DNA of 64,000 nucleotides. Origin: Perkinsus olseni (lineage: Eukaryota > Perkinsozoa > Perkinsida > Perkinsidae). Each line of letters begins with the position of its first letter. The first letter of the stretch is position 1. Positions 44,566 to 54,667 of this stretch are shown in pieces. Both the position numbers and the translations under genes were made by a program. The notes beneath the pieces were generated by a model. It ran no database searches. It was not told the DNA's origin and worked only from the letters and a program-made list of their open reading frames with translations. The DNA lies in contig JABANP010000009.1 of the NCBI GenBank assembly GCA_013115135.1, forward strand, positions 124,001-188,000. Direction: 5' to 3'.

Positions 44566-45999
44566 ATGCCAGGGGGCACTGTGGCGGCAGCTTCTTCCAT
44601 CGACGCTTCACGCAGGAGTGGGCAAGCTGCTGAGCGATGGGTCAATGCCCGGCAGCAGTGCCGAGTGATTTCGGTGATTTGCTTTGCTTGCCCGGGCTTC
44701 TTCAATGCTTTGCAGGGTGAGTGGCTGCGCTGCATGAGTACAGCTACACTATATTGTTCCGTAGGTTTGGGTGGCGCAGGCATGAGGTCAACAGTCGCTG
44801 CTGATGCTGCTAACGTTGCTCTCTATTTGTCCTTCGCAGTAGCAGGCTTCTTCGGTGGATCGCTCTTCAACATACTGGGCGTCCGGAAGCTCATAGTTTC
44901 GGGATCTGCAACTTACTGTCTGTATGCAGCTGCGGCGTACTTCGCCAAGGACAGTGACACATTCCAAGGCTATTCCGTTTTCGTTCTGGCGGGTGCGCTG
45001 CTTGGAGTGGGTGCCGCGCTACTGTGGACCGCGCAGGGCGCCATGATGATGGCCTACGCAGCGCCCGAGGAGCGGGGTCGCTACATTGGGGAGTTCTGGC
45101 TCATCTTTAATATGGGCGGCTTTCTTGGTGGCCTGCTACAATTCATCATCAACTACAATGGAAGTGAAACTTCCGGTTCGAACGATTGGACTTATCTTGT
45201 CTTCGTTTGTGTCATGATCTCTGGTACGGCCATCGGATGGCTTATGATCGCACCACCGGATAGAGTCATACGGTCAGACGGCGTGCTTGTGATAGTGCCT
45301 CCTGCCAAGCCTGTTGGGAAGGAGATAGTCGCCACGATGGCCGTCGTGAAGGAGAAGGCGATGGTCCTTTTGGCTCCGTTGTTTCTGGGGACCAATTTCT
45401 ACTACACGTACGTCTTCAACTGCGTGAATGCTTCAACTTTCAGTGCTCGCTCCCGAGGGCTCAACTCGGCCCTGTACTGGGTGTCCCAGATGGCTGGCGC
45501 TATGGCCATCGGCAGAATGCTAGACCAGCCCAAACTAGGAGTGCGAACGAGAGCACTTCGGGCCCTCTGGTGGATCATCATCGGAGGCACTTGTGTCTAC
45601 ATCTACGGCGCGTTCATGGAAGAATCTTTGTTAACTATCACTCGCCAGGGTACACCGTTGGATTCCGTTTCGAACGCGGCTGGTTCGTGGAGTATCATCC
45701 TACTGCTTGTTGCCTACGGTTTTCTAGAGTCAGTACTCCAGGCGTACTGTTATTGGCTGTTAGGCATCCTTGCTATGGGTGATACAAGTGTCTCTGCGAA
45801 GTACACAGGTTTTTACAAGTCCGCGCAGTCGTTAGGTGCGGCACTCGGGTGGGCTCTGGACACTCCCGCAATAGGAGTGAGCTGCCGCAGTCAGTTCTGG
45901 CTCTGTTGGTTGGTGTTCGTCGTAGGAGTATTGCCTGTATACTTCGTCATTCGCAACGCCATGCGAACTGCCGGGGAGCGGTCCTCTGCTGATCGATAA
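44566..45999 (+). CDS. UNC93-like major facilitator transporter
   Basis: Two exons, 44566-44716 and 44765-45999, give about 461 residues with 11-12 membrane segments. The 48-bp intron has GT-AG ends and contains no stop in frame, so an unspliced reading gives a longer open frame; splicing restores the family motif 'NALQGLGGAG'. Other family marks: 'VAGFFGGSLFNILGVRK', 'GVGAALLWTAQGAMMM', 'YAAPEERGRYIGEFW'. Members of the UNC-93/DUF895 group are MFS proteins of ill-defined cargo. The N-terminal 40 residues are soluble. Confidence 0.85.
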   Translation: MPGGTVAAASSIDASRRSGQAAERWVNARQQCRVISVICFACPGFFNALQGEWLRCMSTATLYCSVGLGGAGMRSTVAADAANVALYLSFAVAGFFGGSLFNILGVRKLIVSGSATYCLYAAAAYFAKDSDTFQGYSVFVLAGALLGVGAALLWTAQGAMMMAYAAPEERGRYIGEFWLIFNMGGFLGGLLQFIINYNGSETSGSNDWTYLVFVCVMISGTAIGWLMIAPPDRVIRSDGVLVIVPPAKPVGKEIVATMAVVKEKAMVLLAPLFLGTNFYYTYVFNCVNASTFSARSRGLNSALYWVSQMAGAMAIGRMLDQPKLGVRTRALRALWWIIIGGTCVYIYGAFMEESLLTITRQGTPLDSVSNAAGSWSIILLLVAYGFLESVLQAYCYWLLGILAMGDTSVSAKYTGFYKSAQSLGAALGWALDTPAIGVSCRSQFWLCWLVFVVGVLPVYFVIRNAMRTAGERSSADR

Positions 46000-46035
46000 C
46001 TCGAACCGTGGAGTGAGGTGTGTTTTCAGAAAACC

Positions 46036-46164
46036 ATGTCGCGTTTGGAACTGAGAGTCAGCGCCACTCAGAAGATGAGAGTGCCCTTGGATGTCAAACT
46101 TTCCAAGAGCACTTCCCGCGACTCGTCGTCAGTGATGTCCCCAAGACGTGGCTCCGAAATTTAG
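46036..46164 (+). other. Possible short ORF (42 codons)
   Basis: ATG at 46036 reads a basic, Ser-rich peptide starting 'MSRLELRVSATQKMRVPL' and stops just before the next gene's ATG (46172). It could be an upstream ORF, a separate small protein or a missed first exon. No family. Confidence 0.25.
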
Positions 46165-46171
46165 TTTTTCA

Positions 46172-47866
46172 ATGAGGCTGCTCACAATTTGTATTCAACT
46201 GCTAAGCCCAGGGAGTATTCTAGGCGTTGACTACCCTTGTCGTGGAGTGCCTGGTGTGGTATCAGAGCTCGAGTGGGAGCAGGTTAAGCACTTCGCCGGC
46301 AACTGGCATCTGCCTGATGTAAGGGGGCCGTGTTGCTACGCTGTGTGGTCTCAATGATTGTGCGGAGCGAGGTCCTGTCCCCAACTACTATTCGGTCCTT
46401 AGAGCGACACTACACCTTCAGCAACCTACTTACTCGGCTCATCGAGCAGGATGATGCGTACGAGACCGGTAGAGCAAACAGGCTTGAGTCGTCAAATATG
46501 ATGGGGGCCCGTTTCAGGACTGGCGGTAGTCCTTCAAGACTGCTTGCCGGGCGTATTGGTTGTCATCCTCAACGCCTTAGCTGCTATAGATTTCGAGTTC
46601 GGTAAGGACAAGGCAAGTGAGTGGCTGACGATGGCTAAGACACTAGCTTTGAAGTATTTCTTACTTCATGTGTGGTCTCCACGGCTCACTCAGATACGTC
46701 AATTCATCCGAGGCAGACTTAGCCTGGGGAATCGAACTTCGAGATCTCGGTCCTCCAGTTGATATGCTGCTCGGCAGCGTCGAAAGCCCACTCCCATGTG
46801 ATTCTGAGCAACGCTTGAGAGTTCATGTTCGAGCTGTTCACCCCGATGGCAGTCTTTTCTGTGGGAACCATGGCCAATGGGGTGTCGAGGCGTTGATCCC
46901 TGCCTGGTTCGCCTCGAGCACTTGCCATTCTGAGGACCCTAAACTCAGCCGATTTCGTCATGTATGCCGACCACCGGAGTTGCCACCTCCATCTCAGTTG
47001 CCAGGACCTTGAGTGTACGTCGCTTGTGGTTCCAAATTTGCCTGCCAAAGGGAGGCGCGCAGACCTCGTGGCTACCCTCGCCGAGGATGACGTGCCGCCT
47101 GCGAAAAGACTACTGGTGCTAGCCGACCAGGGACTACGAGTGAACTTCTCTCACATAGCTCCGGGGTGGAGCGACAGATTGCCGTATTTGAAGCAGTCGG
47201 TATTTGCCACAACGGAGCCTTACACTGCGGGAGAGTTTCCGTCAGTTTTCGACGTGCCGTACAAGGATATTGTTATCCCTGGTTCGATTTCCCCCTCACG
47301 CCTGAGGGAATTGAGAGCCAGTTCTCGCTCGACAAGTGATAGAGATCTATTGCTCGAGCTTCCACGGTCGTCTACCTAGTAATCATCACTACTATAAAGA
47401 CAACGTGATTCGTCGAGTTGCCGAAGACGAACTTCAAGGAATTCCTGGTGTGAGCATAGGGGGCATGGTAGACGACTTTTTCGAGCTCAAAGGGCGTTCG
47501 AGATTCTGCCTTGTGATGCCCGGCACCTCCAATTGGTCGAATCATCTATACGAGTCTATATTCAGCGGCTGTGTGCCTGTCATTGTTGGAGACCGAATAG
47601 TGCCCGCATTCGAGCACCTTGTCGATTGGAGCAAAGTCGCGGTGAGATGGAAGGAATCTTCTTTTCTGTCCGACCCGGTGGAGCTCGTGGAGGGTCTCAG
47701 AACGTGGAACCTCTCACGTGTGGATACTTTCCGAATGAATGTTTTGGATGTCGGTTGCTGGTTCGACTATACTCGTATACACGACACCACGTGCTCGCCG
47801 TACATCGCTATCGTTCGAGCTCTGAGGTCGAAGGCGGTTGCTGCCTCCTCGAGCAGTACAACCTAA
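46172..47866 (+). CDS. Exostosin-like (GT47) glycosyltransferase
   Basis: The ATG at 46172 opens a hydrophobic leader ('MRLLTICIQLLSPGSILG'). The C-terminal third carries the GT47 exostosin region: 'FPSVFDVPYKDIVIPGSISP', then 'IYCSSFHGRL', the conserved donor-site block 'SRFCLVMPGTSNWSNHLYES', 'GCVPVIVGDRIVPAFEHL', 'WSKVAVRWKE'. The N-terminal half is in several exons whose borders I could only partly resolve (46300-46760). A one-base break near 47338-47341 separates 'RSTS' from 'IEIYCSSFHGR'. Members build glycans in the Golgi; the sugar is unknown. Confidence 0.7.
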
Positions 47867-48398
47867 TGTCATGTGTATCTCCTCTTGTCTCCACACGTGC
47901 CATGGTTAGTCATTGGGTTGAGGCGCAGAATCCCGTCACGCCATACTCCTCCTTGTGATGGGTGCTGCGACGAGAGGAGTTATCTCGCCTGTAGGCGGAT
48001 TGCAAAGGATTGTACGGTCAGGGTTCGCCAAGTGCGATGGCTCGCTTTGGCTCCGATAGCTATGTGCATGCGTGCTACTACGGCTGCTCTGCGTCGTTCG
48101 GAACTCAGCGGAGAGTGGCAGCCTTATTCAGGCTGGTCTCGGCCAACTGAAACATGCAGGGCATAGCGTTGAGGTAGCTGTGTGGATCTCCACCGCGCTT
48201 TCCCCTCGTTCGGGTTAACAGCCAGTTTCACTTTCAATCAGCATTTCCGTCGCTGACGGGAGCCCCGTCACGGGACTCATTCCCGAACCCCGTCGACGGC
48301 TTAGCAATTCCTTCAGTTTCCTCGAGCTCGTCGTTCACTCCGCACGTGATTAACCCGTGAGAGTTTTGCTGGCCTCGCTCTAGCTTCGTTTTCTGACC
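47867..48398. other. Intergenic, no gene recognised
   Basis: About 530 bp upstream of the first uridine phosphorylase gene. No feature seen. Confidence 0.4.
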
Positions 48399-49371
48399 AT
48401 GGTTTCGATGTCGCCAACACCCAAGCCTTCGAGCAACCCTGTAGCCGCAGCCGAATTCTCTCCAAGGTCTTTCGAGTCACCTACATCTGAGAGAATGGCC
48501 GCCTTCTCTAGGCACCTTCACACGGACTACTACTATCATCTTGGTCTGGATACCGATATGGATCTTCGAGGTATCTTCGGAGATGTTAAGTTCGTGGTGC
48601 TCATGGGCTCTGCTGCGCGAGCCGAGTTATTCGCGGAGGCTATGGCCAACGCAATTGTCTCGAAGGGTATGGCCAAGCCTGCAGTCGCCCGTCTGGGTAA
48701 GACTGAGCGCTACAGCATGTACAAGGTGGGGCCCGTTATCGCAGTCTCCCATGGGATGGGTGGTCCTTCGTTGCACATCCTGGTGAACGAACTCGCTAAG
48801 CTCTGTGATCGTGCTGGTATCATAGACTCCGTCAAGTGGATCCGTATGGGTACCTCCGGTGGATGTGGTGTGCCCCCGGGGACCGTGGTCGTAACTACCC
48901 AAGCTATGAATGAGGAAGTGGAACCTTTCTGGAGATGTGTACAGCTTGGTAAAGTTGTTAAGGTCCCCACCGACTGTGTGGACATGAGCTTCGTTGATGC
49001 CATCTTGGAGTCCGTACCCGAAGGCATTAGCGCCGTCAAGGGCAAGACCATGGCCGCTGATGACTTCTACGAAGGGCAGGGTCGTCTTGATGGCGCACTC
49101 GAGACTTGGTACAACGAGGAAGACAAAATGGCATTCATGAAGCGATTGTATGACGCTGGTGTCCGCAACATCGAGATGGAGAGCGTTGCTATGATGGGCT
49201 TCTGTAACCGAGCTAATATCACTGCGGCTTGCGTCTGCGTCGACCATCGTTGATCGACTGAAAGGGGATCAGATTACCTCAACTAAACGTGAACTCTCAC
49301 GTTTCAACGAGCACTCTATCGACGTCGTGAGCAACTTCATAGCGGGTGAACTGAAAAAATCCAGAGGCTGA
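48399..49371 (+). CDS. Uridine phosphorylase-like, diverged copy 1
   Basis: PNP/UDP phosphorylase family enzyme: phosphorolysis of uridine to uracil and ribose-1-phosphate in pyrimidine salvage. Family blocks: 'LGLDTDMDLRGIFGDV', 'GKTERYSMYKVGPVIAVSHG', 'MGGPSLHILVNELAKL', 'RMGTSGGCGVPPGTVVVT', 'VRNIEMESVAMMGFC'. It has an N-terminal extension of about 20 residues compared with copies 2-4 and is clearly more diverged. The frame stops at 49251-49253. Skipping one base near 49242-49245 restores 'VDRLKGDQITSTKREL' and a C-terminus equivalent to the other copies, with a stop at 49369-49371. Either the end was lost or the base is an error. Confidence 0.88.
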
Positions 49372-49964
49372 CCATCATGAGTAGCAAGAGTTGGTCTTTC
49401 GGCGTCTCAGGGATTATGGATTGTGCTGGCCGAAACTCTTAATCTTGGAACTGTTCATCATGTCAACTCAACAGTAGTCGCTGATTCGGTATTGATTTTA
49501 CAATATCACTGATATTTAAGCGGCGTATCGGTTGCGCTCGTCAATAAGTATGGTCGTGCGAGTTACATGACCTAGCAGTGGAGGTTCCTGGGAACGAATC
49601 GCGCACACAAGAGCTCCACCATGCTTTAGCAATACACAGCTTTTGGTCCTCATGTCGATGACTTGATAGTCGTTAGTCAAGTGCAACGGTGAAACATTCA
49701 CCGGACGGTGTTTCTCCCCGTAATGACAACGGTGTTTAGACGAGGCTTGAGTGTCTCGAGAGCCTAGTGACCAGACCGAAAGTAAAGGCCTCGATCAAGC
49801 GAAAAGTTACAGATGGTTGAATTTGCGCGACACAAATAGGTAGACAGAGCCAGAAAAGTGCGCTCAGCTGTAGGGCTAGGCTGTGAGTCCCTGTATTCAC
49901 CGCATCCCCCATTATATACACTAACCTGAAGGCGTTAGTTACTTTTTGGATACTTTTAGGCGCC
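49372..49964. other. Intergenic between uridine phosphorylase copies 1 and 2
   Basis: About 590 bp. No gene recognised. The 5' flank of copy 2 does not share the conserved block found upstream of copies 3 and 4. Confidence 0.4.
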
Positions 49965-50879
49965 ATGTCGACCACCTCTACTCCTGCTTTCAGGCACAAC
50001 ATCTCCCCTTACGCCCAGGCCTTGGCTTGTGATCATTACTATCATCTTGGTCTGGATACCGATATGGACCTTCAGGCCCTCTTCGGTGATGTCAAGTACT
50101 TCGTCATGATGGGCTCTCCTACCCGTGCTGAGACCTTTGCCGAGGTCATGGCCAACGCCTTCGTGGAGCAGGGCCTCCCCAAGCCTACTGTTATGCGTCT
50201 TGGTAAGACCGAGCGTTACAGCATGTTCAAGTGTGGTTCCGTGATCTCCGTGTCCCACGGTATGGGTGGCCCTTCTCTTCACATTCTCATGAACGAGGTT
50301 GCCAAGCTCTGTAATCATGTTGGTATCATCGACACTGTCAAGTGGATCCGTCTTGGTACCTCTGGTGGCTGTGGTGTTGCTCCCGGAACCGTGGTATGCA
50401 CCACTCAGGCCATCAATGATGAGATCAAGCCCTGCTGGAGAACTGTGCAGCTCGGTAAGGTCTTCGAGATCCCCACTGATGTTCTTGATATGCAATTCGT
50501 TGATGATATCATCGCCAGCGCCCCTGAGGATATTCCTGTTGTAAAGGGCAAGACCATGGCTGCTGATGATTTCTTCGAGGGTCAGGGTCGTACTGATGGT
50601 GCTCTCACCCCTTGGTATACTGAGGAAGATAAGATCAACTTCATCCACAAGATGCATGATGCTGGTGTTCGCAACATTGAGATGGAGAGTGTCGCCCTCA
50701 TGGGCTTCTGCCAGCGTGCCAAGATCCCCGCTGCTTGCGTATGTGTGACCTTGGTTAACAGGTTGGAGGGTGATCAGATTACTTCCACTAAGAGGCAACT
50801 CGCTAAGTTTAACGAGTACTCCATTCGTGTGGTCAGCAATTTCATTGCTACCACTGAGGCTAAGACTACTGCCCATTAA
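49965..50879 (+). CDS. Uridine phosphorylase, copy 2
   Basis: Intronless, 304 residues. Shares with copies 3 and 4 all active-site blocks ('GKTERYSMFKCGSVISVSHG', 'GGPSLHILMNEV', 'LGTSGGCGVAPGTVVCT', 'VRNIEMESVALMGFC'). The protein differs from copies 3 and 4 at only a few residues (Phe at residue 9, where both have Ser). Strongly biased codon use (GCC, CTC, AAG, GGT) stands out from neighbours and suggests high expression. The 3' flank of about 80 bp is shared with copy 3. Confidence 0.93.
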   Translation: MSTTSTPAFRHNISPYAQALACDHYYHLGLDTDMDLQALFGDVKYFVMMGSPTRAETFAEVMANAFVEQGLPKPTVMRLGKTERYSMFKCGSVISVSHGMGGPSLHILMNEVAKLCNHVGIIDTVKWIRLGTSGGCGVAPGTVVCTTQAINDEIKPCWRTVQLGKVFEIPTDVLDMQFVDDIIASAPEDIPVVKGKTMAADDFFEGQGRTDGALTPWYTEEDKINFIHKMHDAGVRNIEMESVALMGFCQRAKIPAACVCVTLVNRLEGDQITSTKRQLAKFNEYSIRVVSNFIATTEAKTTAH

Positions 50880-50965
50880 ACGCTGTTATATAGATTTTCT
50901 TGCGTGGGATCGATGATTCCACGAGATGATAGTTTCTGTTTAGATTTTTCTTGTTCGCGAATTGA
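50880..50965 (+). repeat. 3' flank shared by copies 2 and 3
   Basis: The ~80 bp after the stop of copy 2 match those after copy 3 (52742-52825) with only a few changes; copy 4 has an unrelated 3' flank. It may contain a shared 3' untranslated region. Confidence 0.75.
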
Positions 50966-51714
50966 ATGATTTTGAGTTACAGTACGTCACTCATAATATA
51001 GGACAGGATACACTCGGAGCGAAGGTGACGCCCCTCGGAGCGCTTCATTAAATCAGCTCACCTAGTCTTGTAAATGTTAGAGCGTTGTATCGTGGCGGAT
51101 GTTCATGGTTGGTGTTGAATACGATTCGCGAACGGTTTGCCGTTTAGGGTGCGCGAAGTCAGGTTCTTCACTCGTTTCTGTCACGCTCGTAAGCAAATAT
51201 CAACCCGGCCTATAAAGATTGAGCCGCCGCACATTCATGTCCCTATTCAGGACACCGATTCGGCCCTGACAACGCCTGAGGACCAGCGTCGTTGACAGCG
51301 AGAGTTTTCTACGTCTTGCCCACTGTGTTTTGTCCAAGCATACCGTCGAGTCAACGGCGTTGGCATTCAGTTTTCATATGAGTGCCAAAGGCACGAGCTC
51401 GTAGAACAAGCGACGTCCTAGGAGCGTTGACACCCGCGCTTTGTTGCCTATTCTGGTCGTCTAGTCCGATCAAAGCTCGGCCTGCAGTATACCTCGGTAC
51501 AGCGTGGCTGTTTGAGCTCAAAGAATAGTGAAACCAGTCGTGAAAGGAGGTAGGCGATAATATGATCCTCAGCGTGATCTGCAGCTTGATGTAGCTCGTA
51601 TACTCATTCACGCGAGTGCAAAGCGTAGAATTATACGAGATAGTGGTGGTTACCAAGCAGTAGAGATGGTTGTCACTGTAGTGCAGGAGTGATGGTGGCC
51701 GGTTTCCATTGAGC
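50966..51714. other. Intergenic, no gene recognised
   Basis: About 750 bp between copies 2 and 3 beyond the shared flank. Nothing recognisable. Confidence 0.4.
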
Positions 51715-51826
51715 TGCGCTGTTGCACAGCGGGTAGACAAGGCTGCGCTAAGTTATAAGCGTAAGCACCAACGACGTTTAAGAACACCAATCTCACCCTC
51801 AAGCATTTATAATAACTCTCGTGAAG
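51715..51826 (+). promoter_or_regulatory. Conserved 5' flank of uridine phosphorylase copy 3
   Basis: The ~110 bp before the ATG are shared with copy 4 (53640-53752). The last ~45 bp ('aacaccaatctcacc..', up to the 'gaag' before ATG) differ at one position. It ends in AG just before ATG, which would suit a trans-splice acceptor. A core promoter or 5' leader is the likely content. Confidence 0.55.
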
Positions 51827-52741
51827 ATGTCGACCACCTCTACTCCTGCTTCCAGGCACAACATCTCCCCTTACGCCCAGGCCTTGGCTTGTGATCATTA
51901 CTATCATCTTGGTCTCGATACCGACATGGACCTTCAGGCCCTCTTCGGCGATGTCAAGTACTTCGTTATGATGGGCTCTCCTACCCGTGCTGAGACCTTT
52001 GCTGAGGTGATGGCTAACGCCTTCGTGGAGCAGGGCCTCCCCAAGCCTACTGTTATGCGTCTTGGTAAGACCGAGCGTTACAGCATGTTCAAGTGTGGTT
52101 CCGTGATCTCCGTGTCCCACGGTATGGGTGGCCCTTCTCTTCATATTCTCATGAACGAGGTTGCCAAGCTCTGTAATCACGTTGGTATCATCGACACTGT
52201 CAAGTGGATCCGTCTTGGTACCTCTGGTGGCTGTGGTGTTGCTCCCGGAACCGTGGTATGCACCACTCAGGCCATCAATGATGAGATCAAGCCCTGCTGG
52301 AGAACTGTGCAGCTCGGTAAGGTCTTCGAGATCCCCACTGATGTTCTTGATATGCAATTCGTTGATGATATCATCGCCAGCGCCCCTGAGGATATTCCTG
52401 TTGTTAAGGGCAAGACCATGGCTGCTGATGATTTCTTCGAGGGTCAGGGTCGTACTGATGGTGCTCTCACTCCTTGGTATACTGAGGAAGATAAGATCAA
52501 CTTCATCCACAAGATGCATGATGCTGGTGTTCGCAACATCGAGATGGAGAGTGTCGCCCTCATGGGCTTCTGCCAGCGTGCCAAGATCCCCGCTGCTTGC
52601 GTATGTGTGACCTTGGTTAACAGGTTGGAGGGTGATCAGATTACTTCCACTAAGAGGCAACTCGCTAAGTTCAACGAGTACTCCATTCGTGTGGTCAGCA
52701 ACTTCATTGCTACCACTGAGGCTAAGACTACTGCCCATTAA
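51827..52741 (+). CDS. Uridine phosphorylase, copy 3
   Basis: Intronless, 304 residues, same catalytic blocks and codon bias as copy 2 and differing from it at almost no residues. The frame is open two codons upstream (GTG AAG), but the ATG at 51827 matches the start of the other copies. It carries the 5' flank of copy 4 and the 3' flank of copy 2. Confidence 0.93.
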   Translation: MSTTSTPASRHNISPYAQALACDHYYHLGLDTDMDLQALFGDVKYFVMMGSPTRAETFAEVMANAFVEQGLPKPTVMRLGKTERYSMFKCGSVISVSHGMGGPSLHILMNEVAKLCNHVGIIDTVKWIRLGTSGGCGVAPGTVVCTTQAINDEIKPCWRTVQLGKVFEIPTDVLDMQFVDDIIASAPEDIPVVKGKTMAADDFFEGQGRTDGALTPWYTEEDKINFIHKMHDAGVRNIEMESVALMGFCQRAKIPAACVCVTLVNRLEGDQITSTKRQLAKFNEYSIRVVSNFIATTEAKTTAH

Positions 52742-53639
52742 ACGCTGTTATATAGATTTTCTTGCGTGGGATGGATGATTCCACGAAATGATAGTTTCTG
52801 TTTAGATTTTTCTTGTTCGCGAATTTGATGGTTCTGTGTTTCGTAATTCAATCATGGGGATCGAACAGTTGATCAATGCTTCGGTAGTAAAGTCCAAGCA
52901 GAGCGTTTTTATCCAGTAGCTTGGGTGCGCTACTTCACGTTGAGGCTGGGATGGCCCAGTTGTTTGTACCGTCAAGTAGCGTTGCGTGAACATTGGAGAA
53001 TCACTGGGAAGTCTCGTACAGTACGAAGTTGACTAGAGAGACACTTCTTTCATTATCTCTCCGTGAAGGCTTGAGAATTCACGGAAGAGTAGTCGTATGT
53101 ATGGCCGACTAGAACACACCTTTATCTCCGTTTACAATCTCTAGGCGTCTAAAGTTGTGATGATGAAGTGGCGCCACCAACAGCGTCACCCTTCCGGCCG
53201 TTTTCTCCATCAGTCACTTTACTCTTCGACGATACTATATACAGCCCACAATCATCATTTCCGGGGCCACTAAGCATAAACCCTCCGGACACGCAGAAGG
53301 CGGTACAGTACTGTTATCCGCGACGATCTACCCACACATCTGATAATTTTAGTATGTTGGAGCCTCTGAGATTTTCCAGTGGAATGACGTAAAAACTGTC
53401 GGTGAACTCCTGTACGTCCTTGACCTCTACCGCTTTGGTACCGTTCATACAGTCGTCTGGAAGGGCTTTGAACGTACTCTACACAATACCGGGTGAGACA
53501 ATACATGATATCTTGCACGTTGTCGGGATGAAATCGGCTCTTACGGTTAAGCACTTGACGGATTACCCTACTGAACTATTCAAACACGAATAATGTTTGT
53601 ATATTCAAGAGTCGCGCGCGGCGAACCTGATAATACAGC
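52742..53639. other. Intergenic between copies 3 and 4
   Basis: Starts with the 3' flank shared with copy 2 (to about 52825), then about 800 bp without a recognisable gene. Short open frames here lack family features. Confidence 0.45.
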
Positions 53640-53752
53640 ACCGCGCTGTTGCACAGAAGATAGACAAAGCTGCGCTAAGTTGCTAGCTTCGCACCCCGGA
53701 CGCTTCAGAACACCAATCTCACCCTCAAGCATTTATAATAACTCTTGTGAAG
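53640..53752 (+). promoter_or_regulatory. Conserved 5' flank of uridine phosphorylase copy 4
   Basis: Matches 51715-51826 upstream of copy 3; see that entry. Divergence is concentrated in the middle (about 53680-53705), while the last ~45 bp are almost unchanged. Confidence 0.55.
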
Positions 53753-54667
53753 ATGTCGACCGCCTCTACTCCTGCTTCCAGGCACAACATCTCCCCTTAC
53801 GCCCAGGCCTTGGCTTGTGATCATTACTATCATCTTGGTCTCGATACCGATATGGACCTTCAGGCCCTCTTCGGTGATGTCAAGTACTTCGTCATGATGG
53901 GCTCTCCTACCCGTGCTGAGACCTTTGCTGAGGTGATGGCTAACGCCTTCGTGGAGCAGGGCCTCCCCAAGCCTACTGTTATGCGCCTTGGTAAGACCGA
54001 GCGTTACAGCATGTTCAAGTGTGGTTCCGTGATCTCCGTGTCCCACGGTATGGGTGGCCCTTCTCTTCATATTCTCATGAACGAGGTTGCCAAGCTCTGT
54101 AATCATGTTGGTATCATCGACACTGTCAAGTGGATCCGTCTTGGTACCTCTGGTGGCTGTGGTGTTGCTCCCGGAACCGTGGTATGCACCACTCAGGCCA
54201 TCAATGATGAGATCAAGCCCTGCTGGAGAACTGTGCAGCTCGGCAAGGTCTTCGAGATCCCCACTGATGTTCTTGATATGCAATTCGTTGATGATATCAT
54301 CGCCAGCGCCCCTGAGGATATTCCTGTTGTAAAGGGCAAGACCATGGCTGCTGATGATTTCTTCGAGGGTCAGGGTCGTACTGATGGTGCTCTCACTCCT
54401 TGGTATACTGAGGAAGATAAGATCAACTTCATCCATCGGATGCATGATGCTGGTGTTCGCAACATCGAGATGGAGAGTGTCGCCCTCATGGGCTTCTGCC
54501 AGCGTGCCAAGATCCCCGCTGCTTGCGTATGTGTGACCTTGGTTAACAGGTTAGAGGGTGATCAGATTACTTCCACTAAGAGGCAACTCGCTAAGTTCAA
54601 CGAGTACTCCATTCGTGTGGTCAGCAACTTCATCGCTACCACTGAGGCTAAGACTACTGCCCATTAA
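53753..54667 (+). CDS. Uridine phosphorylase, copy 4
   Basis: Intronless, 304 residues. Differs from copy 3 at very few residues ('MSTAST' for 'MSTTST', 'HRMHDAG' for 'HKMHDAG'). All catalytic blocks are intact. Its 3' flank is unrelated to that of copies 2 and 3. Confidence 0.93.
   Translation: MSTASTPASRHNISPYAQALACDHYYHLGLDTDMDLQALFGDVKYFVMMGSPTRAETFAEVMANAFVEQGLPKPTVMRLGKTERYSMFKCGSVISVSHGMGGPSLHILMNEVAKLCNHVGIIDTVKWIRLGTSGGCGVAPGTVVCTTQAINDEIKPCWRTVQLGKVFEIPTDVLDMQFVDDIIASAPEDIPVVKGKTMAADDFFEGQGRTDGALTPWYTEEDKINFIHRMHDAGVRNIEMESVALMGFCQRAKIPAACVCVTLVNRLEGDQITSTKRQLAKFNEYSIRVVSNFIATTEAKTTAH

Noticed and set aside
49956..54445. Long minus-strand open frames (245-360 codons) antisense to uridine phosphorylase copies 2-4
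   Set aside because: They mirror the coding strand exactly and arise from its strong codon bias; the sequence matches no family and is not independent evidence.
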